Below are positions 17,531 to 27,236 of a DNA stretch of 64,000 nt, one piece after another. The notes under the pieces were generated by a model that saw only the letters and a program-made list of their open reading frames with translations, searched no databases and had not been told where the DNA came from. Within the stretch, counting starts at the first letter, position 1. Every line of letters starts with the position of its first letter. The position numbers were made by a program, and so were the translations under genes. The DNA comes from Psychromonas sp. L1A2 (GTDB taxonomy: Bacteria; Pseudomonadota; Gammaproteobacteria; Enterobacterales; Psychromonadaceae). The DNA lies in assembly GCF_009828855.1 (NCBI RefSeq), contig NZ_WUAG01000002.1, forward strand, positions 806,001 through 870,000, read 5' to 3'.

Positions 17531-18961
17531 CTAAAGCTCATTACGGATTGTTTTAATAATTTCAGAAGTAGAGCAGCCATCTTTAAATTGTAATACTCTC
17601 ACTTCTCCACCATTAGCAATAACTTCTTTACCGCCAGCAATCTCTTCTGGTTTGTAATCACCACCTTTGACTAATAGATCCGGTAACACACCAGCAATCA
17701 GTCGTTGTGGCGTTTCTTCAGTAAATTCAACAACCCAATCAACAGCACCTAACCCAGCTAACACAAGCATTCGTCGATCAACAGGATTAACCGGACGACC
17801 TTCACCTTTTAGACCGCGAACCGACTGGTCACTGTTAACAGCAACAATTAATCGATCGCCTTGCTCTCTGGCAGTATTTAAATACGATACATGGCCTGCA
17901 TGTAAAATATCAAAACAGCCATTAGTCATTACCACTTTTTCACCACGGTGCTGTGCAAGTTTTACGGCAAGCTTTAATTGTTCTTCAGTTAACACACCAA
18001 AACCAATTTCTTGTTGGCTATAAACTGCATTAGCTAACTCAATCGTATTAACCGTTGACGTTCCTATTTTACCTACAACGACCCCAGCACCTGCATTAGC
18101 TAATGCGCAAGCATCTTCAAAACTGCTTCCTGCTGCGATAGAAGCAGCTAAGACAGCCATAACCGTATCACCCGCACCTGTTACATCAAAAACTTCTTGT
18201 GCTTGCGTCGGTAGGTGAAATGGAGCAGCATTTTCACGAATCAATGTCATCCCATGCTCACTACGGGTGACTAACAAAGCTTCAAGTTGTAAATCGATAA
18301 CTAATTGAGTTGCACGATCAAATAATTCTTGATCGGTTTTACAATACCCAACGACTTCTTCAAATTCAGATAAATTAGGTGTTAATAATGTTGCGCCGCG
18401 ATATTTTTCAAAGTCAGAGCCTTTAGGGTCGACTAACACTTTAGCTCCGCGACTTTTTGCCAATAGGATCATATTCTGTATATCTGATAATGAACCTTTA
18501 TTGTAATCAGAAAAGACAACTACCGGGCTTTCACCCGTTAGAGCTCTATCCATGTTATTCATTATTTTAGTACTATCAACTTCTGCAAATGATTCTTCAA
18601 AATCAAGGCGAATCAATTGTTGATGACGGCTTAACACGCGCAATTTAGTAATAGTAGGTACATTAGGTACTGTAATAAAATCTGTTTTTATATGCACTGA
18701 ACGTAAACTGTCTTGAATAGCTTGTGCGGCTTCATCGTCACCAACTAACCCAACAACGGTTGAACTCGCACCTAACGCAGCAATATTTAATGCAACATTA
18801 GCAGCTCCACCTGGTCGTTCTTCTATTTGCTTTACATTTACGACAGGTACAGGCGCTTCAGGAGAAATACGGGTAACAGGTCCATGCCAATATCTATCTA
18901 ACATGACATCGCCGACCACTAACACATTGGCTTGTTCATATTCAGGTAAGGTAATTTTCAT
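17531..18961 (-). CDS. hldE: Bifunctional heptose-7-phosphate kinase / heptose-1-phosphate adenylyltransferase
   Basis: This protein has an N-terminal ribokinase-like domain ([29 protein letters not shown] with the catalytic Asp) and a C-terminal cytidylyltransferase-like domain ([13 protein letters not shown] with the HxGH motif). It makes ADP-heptose for the LPS inner core. I chose the ATG at 18961, giving 476 residues beginning [10 protein letters not shown] as in known HldE, with GAGA about 9 bases upstream, instead of the in-frame TTG at 18988. Confidence 0.94.
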   Translation of the reverse strand: MKITLPEYEQANVLVVGDVMLDRYWHGPVTRISPEAPVPVVNVKQIEERPGGAANVALNIAALGASSTVVGLVGDDEAAQAIQDSLRSVHIKTDFITVPNVPTITKLRVLSRHQQLIRLDFEESFAEVDSTKIMNNMDRALTGESPVVVFSDYNKGSLSDIQNMILLAKSRGAKVLVDPKGSDFEKYRGATLLTPNLSEFEEVVGYCKTDQELFDRATQLVIDLQLEALLVTRSEHGMTLIRENAAPFHLPTQAQEVFDVTGAGDTVMAVLAASIAAGSSFEDACALANAGAGVVVGKIGTSTVNTIELANAVYSQQEIGFGVLTEEQLKLAVKLAQHRGEKVVMTNGCFDILHAGHVSYLNTAREQGDRLIVAVNSDQSVRGLKGEGRPVNPVDRRMLVLAGLGAVDWVVEFTEETPQRLIAGVLPDLLVKGGDYKPEEIAGGKEVIANGGEVRVLQFKDGCSTSEIIKTIRNEL

Positions 18962-19096
18962 TTTATTATTCTCTAATCGGTATATCAACTAAGATTATCA
19001 CAGACATTATAAAATCACATTTTCAAAACCGAGTATTTTAAATTTTACGTAATAAATCAGTAAAAAAGAGAGGTAATTAAATAATAGAGATAAGGA

Positions 19097-19465
19097 TTAA
19101 GACTCAGGTAGCTTTTTCATACAAAAAAGTAATATCAACATCAGCACAACTAACATCAACTGTAGTGTAGTTTGTCCAATCAATAAAATAGAAATTAGAA
19201 AGCTAACCACGATACTTAAATAAATAGCTGGTTTACGTTGTTTATTTATTTTTTTATGAGCTTGCCAATGTCTTAAATCATCACCAATACCTGGTAAATT
19301 TAATAACCATTGTTGAAATCTTGGAGAGCTTTTAGAAAAGCCAAATAACGCGAGTATAAAAAAAGGAGTTGCAGGTAACAAAGGTAAAATAATACCTAAT
19401 AGTCCTAACAAAGTAGCAAAACAGGCAATAACAAATAATAGATATTTTATTAAATTTTGTCGCAT
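19097..19465 (-). CDS. ybaN: YbaN-family (DUF454) inner membrane protein
   Basis: This 122-residue protein has an N-terminal hydrophobic hairpin with the family signature LGIILPLLPATPFF, the polar segment SSPRFQQWLLNLPGIG with LRHWQAHKKI, and two further transmembrane helices. These are hallmarks of DUF454/YbaN. Function is unknown; the family is a small integral inner-membrane protein. It lies alone between hldE and the rplS operon. Confidence 0.85.
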   Translation of the reverse strand: MRQNLIKYLLFVIACFATLLGLLGIILPLLPATPFFILALFGFSKSSPRFQQWLLNLPGIGDDLRHWQAHKKINKQRKPAIYLSIVVSFLISILLIGQTTLQLMLVVLMLILLFCMKKLPES

Positions 19466-19536
19466 AAATTTTGCCTTAATTTTTTAGTTGATTTATCTGT
19501 TTGAGTTATTTTAGTTGAAGGTAAAAAAATTTCAAA

Positions 19537-19565
19537 AAAAAGGTCTGCATTAAGCAGACCTTTTT
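19537..19565 (-). terminator. Terminator of the rpsP-rimM-trmD-rplS operon
   Basis: A 7-bp GC-rich stem GGTCTGC/GCAGACC (19542-19548, 19554-19560) with a 5-base loop is flanked by A and T runs. It lies about 60 bases beyond the rplS stop in the direction of transcription. Confidence 0.87.
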
Positions 19566-19626
19566 ATTATAGCAATTTTGCAACTTACATTTTCCAGCCA
19601 ATATTAATTAAGCTGAAAGAATGAAA

Positions 19627-19977
19627 TTACTTACCTAGCTTCTCTTTAATACGAGCAGCTTTACCAGTAAGTTCACGTAAGTAGTAAAGTTTAGCTTGGC
19701 GAACCAGACCGCGACGTTTAACTTCAACGCTTCCTACAAGTGGGCTGTGAGTTTGGAATACACGCTCAACACCTTCACCGCTCGAGATTTTACGAACTGT
19801 GAATGCTGAATGTAAACCACGGTTACGCTTAGCAATAACAACACCTTCAAATGCTTGAAGACGCTCTTTTTCACCTTCTTTTACGCGAACACGTACAACA
19901 ACAGTATCACCTTGAGAGAACTTAGGGATGTCTGTGCGTAGTTGTTCGTTTTCAATTGCTTGTAAAATATTACTCAT
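19627..19977 (-). CDS. rplS: 50S ribosomal protein L19
   Basis: The 116-residue protein has the standard L19 sequence: [16 protein letters not shown] near the start, [25 protein letters not shown] and the [19 protein letters not shown] tail. L19 sits at the subunit interface of the ribosome. It is the last gene of the conserved rpsP-rimM-trmD-rplS operon. Confidence 0.98.
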   Translation of the reverse strand: MSNILQAIENEQLRTDIPKFSQGDTVVVRVRVKEGEKERLQAFEGVVIAKRNRGLHSAFTVRKISSGEGVERVFQTHSPLVGSVEVKRRGLVRQAKLYYLRELTGKAARIKEKLGK

Positions 19978-20018
19978 TTTAATACCTTTTAATTCTAGTT
20001 AACTAATAACATCGCTGT

Positions 20019-20765
20019 TTAGTTGGAGCCACTATCCAGAGCAGCAAGCAATTTTGCTTGCTCGTCAGTCAGAGCTAGATCTTTTAATAAATCGGGTCTT
20101 CTTTGTTTCGTGCGTTGTAATGATTGAGTTAATCGCCATTGACGAATTTTCTCGTGATCACCACTTAATAAAACACTTGGCACTTGTTTTCCATCTAATA
20201 CCTCAGGTCTTGTATAGTGAGGGCAATCAAGCAAACCATCCGCAAAGGAGTCTTGCTCAGCTGATTGACTATGACCCAAAACACCCGGTACAAAACGTAC
20301 CACAGCATCCATTAAAATCATTGCCGGCAGCTCACCACCACTTAACACATAATCACCAACAGACCATTCTTCGTCTATTAAGCTTTCGATAATGCGTTCA
20401 TCTATGCCTTCATAGCGCCCTGCCACTAATATCAAAGCTTGAGAGCTTGATAAGGACTGAGCACCCTGATGGTCTAAACGTCGACCTTGAGGAGAAAGGT
20501 AAATCACCTTTGCCTCGTGCCCTGCTTCTCTTGCGCTCTGTTTTGCTGCGTTGATTGCATCCCGTAAAGGTTGCACCATCATCAGCATCCCAGGCCCACC
20601 ACCATAGGGACGATCATCGACCGTTCTATGTTTATCTAATGTGAAATCACGTGGATTCCAACACTCGATAGAGAGCAAGTTATTTTTAATCGCACGACCT
20701 GTTACCCCATTCTCGCTAATGGCCCGAAACATGTCCGGGAAGAGGCTAATAACCCCTAACCACAT
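20019..20765 (-). CDS. trmD: tRNA (guanine37-N1)-methyltransferase
   Basis: The 248-residue SPOUT-class methyltransferase starts [13 protein letters not shown] and contains [11 protein letters not shown], the knot motif [20 protein letters not shown] and the [12 protein letters not shown]-adenosylmethionine-binding loop. It methylates G37 next to the anticodon, preventing +1 frameshifting. It lies third in the ribosomal operon, 19 bases after rimM. Confidence 0.98.
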   Translation of the reverse strand: MWLGVISLFPDMFRAISENGVTGRAIKNNLLSIECWNPRDFTLDKHRTVDDRPYGGGPGMLMMVQPLRDAINAAKQSAREAGHEAKVIYLSPQGRRLDHQGAQSLSSSQALILVAGRYEGIDERIIESLIDEEWSVGDYVLSGGELPAMILMDAVVRFVPGVLGHSQSAEQDSFADGLLDCPHYTRPEVLDGKQVPSVLLSGDHEKIRQWRLTQSLQRTKQRRPDLLKDLALTDEQAKLLAALDSGSN

Positions 20766-20784
20766 AACTTTTCTCCCAGGGTAA

Positions 20785-21312
20785 TTAGAAATCAGGTTCC
20801 CAATTAACTGTAATTAGTTGGCCTGTAATATCAACATTCAATACTACTTGCTCTTCGATGAACGGAATTAACCGTTCTTTTTGACCAAAAGCATCATTCG
20901 AGTTGGCTTTTACAACAAGCACATCTTTAGAGCCTGTTTCCATCAAATCAGTGACAACACCAAGATGATAACCTTTGTCAGTATTAACCTGACACCCGAC
21001 TAAATCGCGCCAATAGTAGTCTGTTTCCAATTCAGGAAGGCCAGATGGGTCAACAAGAAGGTCAAGGCCAACTAGGGCTTGCACTTCTTCACGAACATCA
21101 TAACCAGCTACTTTTGCAACAAAACCTTTATTGTGGCGCTTCCATTCAGTGATAGTCACTTCTTGAAATGCCCCATTTGATTTCATTAACAATGGCTTGT
21201 ATTGAAAAATGCTTTCTGGATCATCGGTGTAGGAGTGGACTTTTAACCAGCCTTTGATGCCATATACTGCACCAAATTTGCCTATCTCTATTGGTTGTGC
21301 TTTATCGCTCAC
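20785..21312 (-). CDS. rimM: Ribosome maturation factor RimM
   Basis: The 175-residue protein opens with [21 protein letters not shown], the signature of the RimM N-terminal beta-barrel, and has the PRC-barrel segment [11 protein letters not shown] in the second half, followed by a C-terminal [12 protein letters not shown]. It assists 30S head maturation through S19. Its place between rpsP and trmD is the conserved one. Confidence 0.97.
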   Translation of the reverse strand: MSDKAQPIEIGKFGAVYGIKGWLKVHSYTDDPESIFQYKPLLMKSNGAFQEVTITEWKRHNKGFVAKVAGYDVREEVQALVGLDLLVDPSGLPELETDYYWRDLVGCQVNTDKGYHLGVVTDLMETGSKDVLVVKANSNDAFGQKERLIPFIEEQVVLNVDITGQLITVNWEPDF

Positions 21313-21337
21313 CTATATCTCCTTCACCTAACTGCAA

Positions 21338-21586
21338 TTAAGCAGCTACGGCGTTGTCTTTTACTAATTTAGCTACACGATCACTTAGCTGTGCGCCAAG
21401 ACCAACCCAATGGTTGATGCGATCTGTATCTAAACGTAATTTTTCTGCTTGACCTTGTGCAGTTGGGTTAAAGAAACCAACTTTTTCAAGGAAACGACCG
21501 TCACGTGGGCTACGGCTATCAGTTACTACCACTTGGTAGAATGGGCGTTTTTTAGCGCCACCACGAGCTAAACGAATAGTTACCAT
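21338..21586 (-). CDS. rpsP: 30S ribosomal protein S16
   Basis: The 82-residue protein has the S16 sequence [39 protein letters not shown] and the C-terminal helix [11 protein letters not shown]. It is the first gene of the operon, preceded by a GAGGA Shine-Dalgarno sequence. Confidence 0.98.
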   Translation of the reverse strand: MVTIRLARGGAKKRPFYQVVVTDSRSPRDGRFLEKVGFFNPTAQGQAEKLRLDTDRINHWVGLGAQLSDRVAKLVKDNAVAA

Positions 21587-21731
21587 ATCGTCCTCTATAT
21601 ATATTGTTAAACGTCGAAAGTCAGTGAATTCTGACCACCTGCTTCTGTAGAAAGCCGCAAAATTATACTCTTATTTGAGAAAAGAACAATCAAAATCACA
21701 GTTTACAAATCATTCAAAGTATGAAAAAACA

Positions 21732-21766
21732 AAAAGCCCCGTTGAATTTGATTCAACGGGGCTTTT
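21732..21766. terminator. Terminator downstream of ffh
   Basis: A perfect 12-bp stem (21736-21747 with 21751-21762) with a 3-base loop is flanked by AAAA and TTTT. It lies 32 bases after the ffh stop on the minus strand and upstream of the rpsP operon. Confidence 0.88.
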
Positions 21767-21797
21767 AGCTCACTTTAGTAATTGAATTTACTAATGA

Positions 21798-23222
21798 TTA
21801 TTTTTTACGAAACCCACCTAAGCCTGGTGGCAATCCAGCACCGCCACCCGCACCGGGCATACCACCGCCCATACCGGGCATCATGCCTTGCATACCACTC
21901 ATCATTTTACGCATGCCACCGCCTTTACCTGACATTTTTTTCATCATTTTTTGCATTTGCGTAAACTGTTTCAGTAATTTATTAACATCTTGAATTTGCG
22001 TTCCAGAACCAGCAGCTATACGACGCTTACGTCCACCTTTAATAATTTCAGGTTTAGCACGTTCTTTTTTACTCATTGAGTTAATGATCGCTTCCATTTG
22101 ATTAGTTGCTTTATCATTTACTTGGTCTTTCATGGCATCTGGAATGTTAGACATACCTGGTAACTTGTCCATCATCCCCATCATGCCGCCCATGCTCTTC
22201 ATTTGCACTAGCTGGTCACGGAAATCTTCTAAATCAAAACCTTTACCTTTTTGAACTTTTTTCGCTAATTTAGCAGCTTTATCTTTATCAACTTTAGTTT
22301 CCAGTTCTTCAATCAATGAAAGAACGTCGCCCATACCTAAAATACGAGAAGCGATACGATCTGGGTAGAAAGGTTCTAATGCATCAATTTTTTCCCCCAT
22401 ACCGATAAACTTAATAGGTTTACCTGTGATATGGCGAATTGAAAGTGCAGCACCACCACGCGCATCGCCATCGGCTTTAGTTAAGATAACACCGGTTAAT
22501 GGTAATGCTTCGTTAAATGCTTGCGCAGTATTTGCAGCATCTTGACCGGTCATCGCATCAACAACAAATAGTGTTTCTATCGGGTTAATTGCTTGATGAA
22601 GATCTTTAATTTCATCCATCATCTCGCCATCGACATGCAAACGTCCTGCCGTATCGACAATCACTACATCAATAAATTTCTTTTTCGCATGTGCAATCGC
22701 AGCATTCGCAATATCAATTGGCTTTTGGCTAATATCACTTGGAAAGAACTCAACATCAACTTCAGCAGCTAATGTTTCCAATTGCTTGATCGCAGCTGGA
22801 CGATAGATATCGGCACTTACTACTAATACCGATTTCTTTTCTTTGTTTTTTAATAATAAAGACAGTTTAGCAACAGAAGTCGTTTTACCCGCCCCTTGTA
22901 AACCTGCCATTAATAATACTGCTGGCGGTTGTGTTGCTAGGTTTAAGTTTTCATTAACTTCCCCCATCGCCAGTTCAAGTTCATTTTGTACAACTTTAAT
23001 AAAGGCTTGGCCAGGGTTTAAACTTTTGGCAACTTCTTGTCCAATGGCACGTTTTTTAATTGCTTGAATAAAGTCACGAACAACAGGTAATGCTACATCC
23101 GCTTCTAATAATGCCATACGCACTTCGCGTAACGTGCCTTTAATGTTATCTTCTGTTAATCGACCTTTACCACTGATACTTTTCAGTGACTTCGATAATC
23201 TGTCCGTTAAATTCTCAAACAT
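21798..23222 (-). CDS. ffh: Signal recognition particle protein Ffh
   Basis: The 474-residue protein has the N domain (MFENLTDRLS), the SRP GTPase domain (GLQGAGKTT P-loop, DTAGR, TKADGDARGG) and the methionine-rich M domain with the GGMMGMMDK and SGTQIQDVN segments, ending in a Met/Gly/Pro-rich tail. Ffh binds 4.5S RNA and signal sequences of inner-membrane proteins and docks with FtsY. It is divergent from ypjD, as in E. coli. Confidence 0.97.
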   Translation of the reverse strand: MFENLTDRLSKSLKSISGKGRLTEDNIKGTLREVRMALLEADVALPVVRDFIQAIKKRAIGQEVAKSLNPGQAFIKVVQNELELAMGEVNENLNLATQPPAVLLMAGLQGAGKTTSVAKLSLLLKNKEKKSVLVVSADIYRPAAIKQLETLAAEVDVEFFPSDISQKPIDIANAAIAHAKKKFIDVVIVDTAGRLHVDGEMMDEIKDLHQAINPIETLFVVDAMTGQDAANTAQAFNEALPLTGVILTKADGDARGGAALSIRHITGKPIKFIGMGEKIDALEPFYPDRIASRILGMGDVLSLIEELETKVDKDKAAKLAKKVQKGKGFDLEDFRDQLVQMKSMGGMMGMMDKLPGMSNIPDAMKDQVNDKATNQMEAIINSMSKKERAKPEIIKGGRKRRIAAGSGTQIQDVNKLLKQFTQMQKMMKKMSGKGGGMRKMMSGMQGMMPGMGGGMPGAGGGAGLPPGLGGFRKK

Positions 23223-23370
23223 GTTTAAGTCTCATAGCTATAAATTATTAGGATTTTGTACATTATACGCATTTATGCTTTTTCAAAATAGTATTAACTT
23301 CTCATCCGTCCAATAAAGCTTATAATGTGTGCACTTAAAAGACTCATTTTATGAAAATAGGTATCAATAT

Positions 23371-24159
23371 ATGGATCAACTAGCAATTATCAGTGTTGTG
23401 TTTTATTTATTAAGCGGCTTACTTGCTGGCCGACAATTATTCTCCGCTCAAATAAAGTCCAATTTATATATAGTTGTTCTTTCATGTATTGCTTTATTAA
23501 GCCATGCACTTTGGTTATATCAGAACATTTTACTCATCAACGGACAAAATTTACCGATTCTTAATGTGGTGTCATTAGCTAGTTTTGTCATTGCTGCCCT
23601 CTCATTAATCATGAGTAAAAAATTAAATACAGGCTTATTGTTACCGATTGTTTATGGTTTTAACATTATTAACTTTGTTGCAGTCATGTATTTACCTAGC
23701 CATTACATCACTCATTTAGAAAATCATCCAGGCATTGGTTCTCATATCATTTTAGCGATATTAGCCTATGCAATCACCACTATCGCTAGTTTATTTGCCT
23801 TACAATTAGCTTATGTAGACTATCGATTAAAAAATCATAAATCACCTGTGACCAGTATAAATTTGCCACCACTAATGACCCTTGAAAAAAGTCTATTTCA
23901 ACTTATTTTAATTGGTTTTATCTTATTAAGTGGCACATTAATTACTGGATTTATATTTTTACAGAATATGTTTGGTTCAGAAAGTGGGCATAAAGCGATA
24001 CTGACCATGGTCGCTTGGGTTATCTATGCGACATTATTATGGGGTCGTTATAAAAAAGGATGGCGTGGACGTTTAGTTATTTATATCACGATTGCAGGTT
24101 CATCGTTACTCACACTCGCTTATTTTGGTAGTCGTGTTGTACGTGAAATAATTTTATAA
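23371..24159 (+). CDS. ypjD: YpjD/CcsA-like inner membrane protein (cytochrome c assembly family)
   Basis: From the ATG at 23371 the protein is 262 residues (an upstream in-frame ATG at 23329 would add 14). It has about eight hydrophobic segments and the family features HPGIGSHIILAILAY and HKAILTMVAWVIYATLLWGR, in which conserved His and Trp residues resemble the haem-handling CcsA/CcmC fold. The role of YpjD itself is not established. The ffh-ypjD-corB gene order is the same as in enterics and Vibrio. Confidence 0.88.
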   Translation: MDQLAIISVVFYLLSGLLAGRQLFSAQIKSNLYIVVLSCIALLSHALWLYQNILLINGQNLPILNVVSLASFVIAALSLIMSKKLNTGLLLPIVYGFNIINFVAVMYLPSHYITHLENHPGIGSHIILAILAYAITTIASLFALQLAYVDYRLKNHKSPVTSINLPPLMTLEKSLFQLILIGFILLSGTLITGFIFLQNMFGSESGHKAILTMVAWVIYATLLWGRYKKGWRGRLVIYITIAGSSLLTLAYFGSRVVREIIL

Positions 24160-24188
24160 AGTGCCCTACCTTAAAATATCTAAATGAT

Positions 24189-24222
24189 TAAACCGCTGAA
24201 TTAATTTCAGCGGTTTAATTTT
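24189..24222 (+). terminator. Terminator downstream of ypjD
   Basis: A 12-bp stem TAAACCGCTGAA / TTCAGCGGTTTA (24189-24200, 24206-24217) with a 5-base loop and a following T-rich stretch lies 30 bases after the ypjD stop. Confidence 0.8.
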
Positions 24223-24271
24223 ATCTAGGCTGATCTTGACTAAAGTCATTAAAAAAGAATAATTAAAAAGT

Positions 24272-24985
24272 TTAATTATAACCTGCTTTTAAGCAGCTGT
24301 TTTCTACCACTTCATTATGATTACCTTGTACCTTTTGAATGCGTTTGGCTCTCTCACATTCCCATTGGTCAACAGGATAAGTTTTATCCCAAGCATTCAT
24401 TAATTGACGCTGTTGACTACTCATTTTGTAATTGGCATACAGACTATCCATGTACAAATAAGTACGAGCAATAATACCGCGACTAGCTGTTGGTGGTTCT
24501 ACTTTACGGTTATCTATTTTAACGGCACAACTACCAAAGCTATTATTTATAGAGCCCAACATAGCAAAGTTATAATTACTACGGCTGGCATTAACAGAAC
24601 CAATGGCAGGATAAAGGTTGTACATATCTGCTTGCATATATCTAAACTCAGAATTTGCTTTTTCTGCACATCTGCGGCCTTTATAAGCCTTTCCTTTACT
24701 ATTTACACAGACTTCAGCACCTGTACGCCATTCTCTAAAATTACGCCCAAAGTTTTCTGCAGGCACGACATGTTCCCACTCTACGCGCTTTGCTCTTTTT
24801 TGATATTTGATACTTTCAAAGCCATTGGGCGGCGTAATATTTTTCTTACTATCGAACTCTGCTTGGCAATATAAGGTATGGCGCTCTTGAGAGGTTAAAT
24901 AAATTTCTTTTTCTAGTTTCTTTTTAGCGCTTGAGAAAGATTGTATTTGAGTATTTTCTGCATTCACGAATAATGAGAAAGGCAA
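24272..24985 (-). CDS. endA: Endonuclease I, periplasmic/secreted DNase
   Basis: The protein is an endonuclease I: WEHVVPAENFG holds the catalytic His, and RRCAEKANSEFRYMQADMYNLYP, ASRSNYNFAMLG and ASRGIIARTYLYM are family segments; cysteines are expected to form disulfides. It degrades DNA outside the cytoplasm. The start is odd. The first normal start codon in frame is the TTG at 24985, which leaves only a stub of a signal peptide (PFSLFVNA). The open frame continues upstream to 25024 as KSLIVLSLLPFSLFVNA, a good signal peptide, preceded only by ATT/ATA/ATC codons. Either an ATT (25021 or 25015) starts translation or the sequence has an indel here. Confidence 0.9.
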   Translation of the reverse strand: MPFSLFVNAENTQIQSFSSAKKKLEKEIYLTSQERHTLYCQAEFDSKKNITPPNGFESIKYQKRAKRVEWEHVVPAENFGRNFREWRTGAEVCVNSKGKAYKGRRCAEKANSEFRYMQADMYNLYPAIGSVNASRSNYNFAMLGSINNSFGSCAVKIDNRKVEPPTASRGIIARTYLYMDSLYANYKMSSQQRQLMNAWDKTYPVDQWECERAKRIQKVQGNHNEVVENSCLKAGYN

Positions 24986-25392
24986 TAATGATAAAACTAT
25001 TAATGATTTGATAATTATAATCCATTAGACAAAAGGGAGTATTATCTAATTTTACGCAGGTAAGATACAAGCCATTATATGAAATAAAATCATTGTGTTA
25101 GCTGTTATTAGAGTAAGATAAATCACCATAAAAGTAACGCATCGCTAATAAGTTTGAAATATTGGTAAAGATTGATGACAGTTATTCGTATTTTTATATT
25201 AATGAACGGATTATTTCGACATATAATGAATACATAGACTTAATTCTATTATTATGTGGAGTAAGTCGATTTCTATCGAAAATGAGTTTTTTATAACAAT
25301 ATTTAGCAAATCTACTTTGTTATATCTGCTTTTCTTCGATAGTATCAGGTCAATTATATTTAATTTTTTTATAGCAACTATCGAGAGAACTT
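24986..25392. other. Intergenic region between endA and corB
   Basis: Divergent promoters for endA and corB must lie here. The first 39 bases may encode the endA signal peptide. About 120 to 50 bases before corB, an inverted pair CTATCGA (near 25273) and TCGATAG (near 25335) flanks about 55 bases. It could form a leader structure in the corB transcript. I recognise no known riboswitch. Confidence 0.4.
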
Positions 25393-26667
25393 TTGAACGA
25401 CATACCCATTAGTGCACTATTTATAAGCTTAGTTATTTTAATCATTATTTCAGCTTACTTCTCTAGCTCAGAAACAAGCATGATGTCTTTAAACCGCTAT
25501 CGTTTACGTCACCTAGCGGCAGATAAAAATAAAGCTGCACTACGTGTAGAAAAACTATTAAGTAAGCCAGATAAATTAATCGGCTTAATTTTGATTGGTA
25601 ATAACTTAGTTAATATTTTAGCGTCCGCTATTGCCACTATTATTGGTCAACGTTTATTTGGTGATGCCGGTATTGCGATCGCAACCGGTGTATTAACTTT
25701 TGTAATTCTTATTTTTGCTGAAGTGACACCTAAAACATTAGCCGTTATCTACCCAGAAAAAATCGCCTTCCCTAGCTCTGTATTATTAGCGCCATTGCAA
25801 AAATTACTGAGCCCATTTGTTTGGTTTATTAATGGCATTTCTAACGGGCTACTAAGAATTTTTGGAATTAGCCTGCACAATCAAAATGATAATGCACTTT
25901 CAAGCGATGAGTTACGTTCAGTCGTTCATGAAGCGGGCTCTATGATCCCAGAGCATCACCAACAAATGCTATTGAGTATTTTAGAGCTAGAAAAAGTTAC
26001 TGTAGATGAAATTATGGTACCGCGTAATGAAATAGCAGCGATCGATATCAATCAAGATTGGGAGACTATTTTAAAGCAATTAAGACATCGGACTCATACC
26101 ATGACCTTGTTATATCGAGACACTATTGATGACTCAATAGGTTTTTTACATGCTCGAGATTCATTACTGATCTTATTAAAAGAAGAGTTTACTAAAACAA
26201 CCTTATTAAGGAGTGTACGTGAACTTTACTTCATCCCTGAAGGTACGCCACTCAATACACAGCTGATCAAATTTCAACAAAACAAAGAACGTATAGGCTT
26301 AGTTGTAGATGAATACGGTGATATTCAAGGTCTAGTAACGTTAGCTGACATATTAGAAGAGATTGTCGGTGACTTTACTACAACACGTGAACCACATAGC
26401 TCTGAAGAAATTCATAAACAACAAGATGATAGTTACATCATTGAAGGTAGCTTGGGCATTCGAGACTTAAATAAAGAAATGGGCTGGTCTTTACCCACTG
26501 ATGGTCCTCGTACTCTGAATGGTTTAATTCTTGAACACCTTGAGACAATCCCAACATCTGCAGTTAGTACACGTATCTGTGGCTACCCGATGGAAATAAT
26601 AGAAGTTGAAAACAACATGGTTAAGTTGGTAAAAATCATTCCTCAGCTTTATACAGAAGAAAATTAA
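25393..26667 (+). CDS. corB: CorB/CNNM-family transporter-associated protein (DUF21-CBS-CorC_HlyC)
   Basis: The 424-residue protein has an N-terminal DUF21 membrane domain (FSSSETSMMSLNRYRLRHLA; IGLILIGNNLVNI; FAEVTPKTLA), a cytosolic CBS-domain pair (IMVPRNEI, VVDEYGDIQGLVTLADILEEIVGD) and a C-terminal CorC_HlyC domain. This is the E. coli YfjD/CorB architecture, implicated in magnesium (and cobalt) efflux. The start is TTG at 25393, with GAGAG 6 bases upstream. It is downstream of ypjD as in related genomes. Confidence 0.92.
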   Translation: MNDIPISALFISLVILIIISAYFSSSETSMMSLNRYRLRHLAADKNKAALRVEKLLSKPDKLIGLILIGNNLVNILASAIATIIGQRLFGDAGIAIATGVLTFVILIFAEVTPKTLAVIYPEKIAFPSSVLLAPLQKLLSPFVWFINGISNGLLRIFGISLHNQNDNALSSDELRSVVHEAGSMIPEHHQQMLLSILELEKVTVDEIMVPRNEIAAIDINQDWETILKQLRHRTHTMTLLYRDTIDDSIGFLHARDSLLILLKEEFTKTTLLRSVRELYFIPEGTPLNTQLIKFQQNKERIGLVVDEYGDIQGLVTLADILEEIVGDFTTTREPHSSEEIHKQQDDSYIIEGSLGIRDLNKEMGWSLPTDGPRTLNGLILEHLETIPTSAVSTRICGYPMEIIEVENNMVKLVKIIPQLYTEEN

Positions 26668-26668
26668 G

Positions 26669-26825
26669 AATACCGATTACATTAAACATATTCTCTACAT
26701 TTTGCGCTGGAAAAAACAGTTCAATTCAAGGTGTAAATGGCCACTCCCTTTGCGAAATTTACAACGAGAAAGTGGGCTGTTTTAACCAGTAAAATAGATA
26801 AGCTACTTATTGTGATTGGTATAAA
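26669..26825. repeat. MITE-like intergenic repeat, copy 1
   Basis: This is about 157 bases with imperfect inverted ends (ATACCGATTACATTAA and ATTGTGATTGGTAT) and internal blocks TTGCGCTGGAAAAA and TTTTAACCAG that recur in copy 2. It has no coding capacity. Confidence 0.6.
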
Positions 26826-26959
26826 TCCGTTTATTTAAATGATTCAGTTCAATAAGACTAAAGGCAAACCTCATGGTTTGCTTTTTTGCCTCTAAGCCTC
26901 TTCAATATCTGCACCTTTAAACTCGAATAATTATTTTACTTTCTTGCCTTTAAGGCGTT

Positions 26960-27123
26960 TATACCAATGGAATTAAATAAGTGTTCAGGGATTGCGCAGG
27001 AAAAATTAACACTAATAAGGCGTGGGTTGTAGGAGATAGTTGATCTCACTTCAAAACTCACAACGCAGTTAGAGTTGATTTTAACCAGCAAGAATGATCA
27101 CCTTATTAATTCTTTTGGTATTA
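26960..27123. repeat. MITE-like intergenic repeat, copy 2
   Basis: This is about 164 bases with inverted ends (TACCAATGGAATTAAATAAG; CTTATTAATTCTTTTGGTA) and internal blocks ATTGCGCAGGAAAAA and TTTTAACCAG shared with copy 1. Together the copies fill most of the 569-base corB-focA spacer. The 134 bases between them and the 110 bases before focA show nothing else I recognise. Confidence 0.6.
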
Positions 27124-27236
27124 TTTAAAAAAGTGTTTATAAATAGAACTAGATCACCTTTGATACATATCAAGAACACTTTTCAAAACATTGTAATAAT
27201 AAGCTCACATTAATTAATTCCCTTTCTAGAGGCTTA

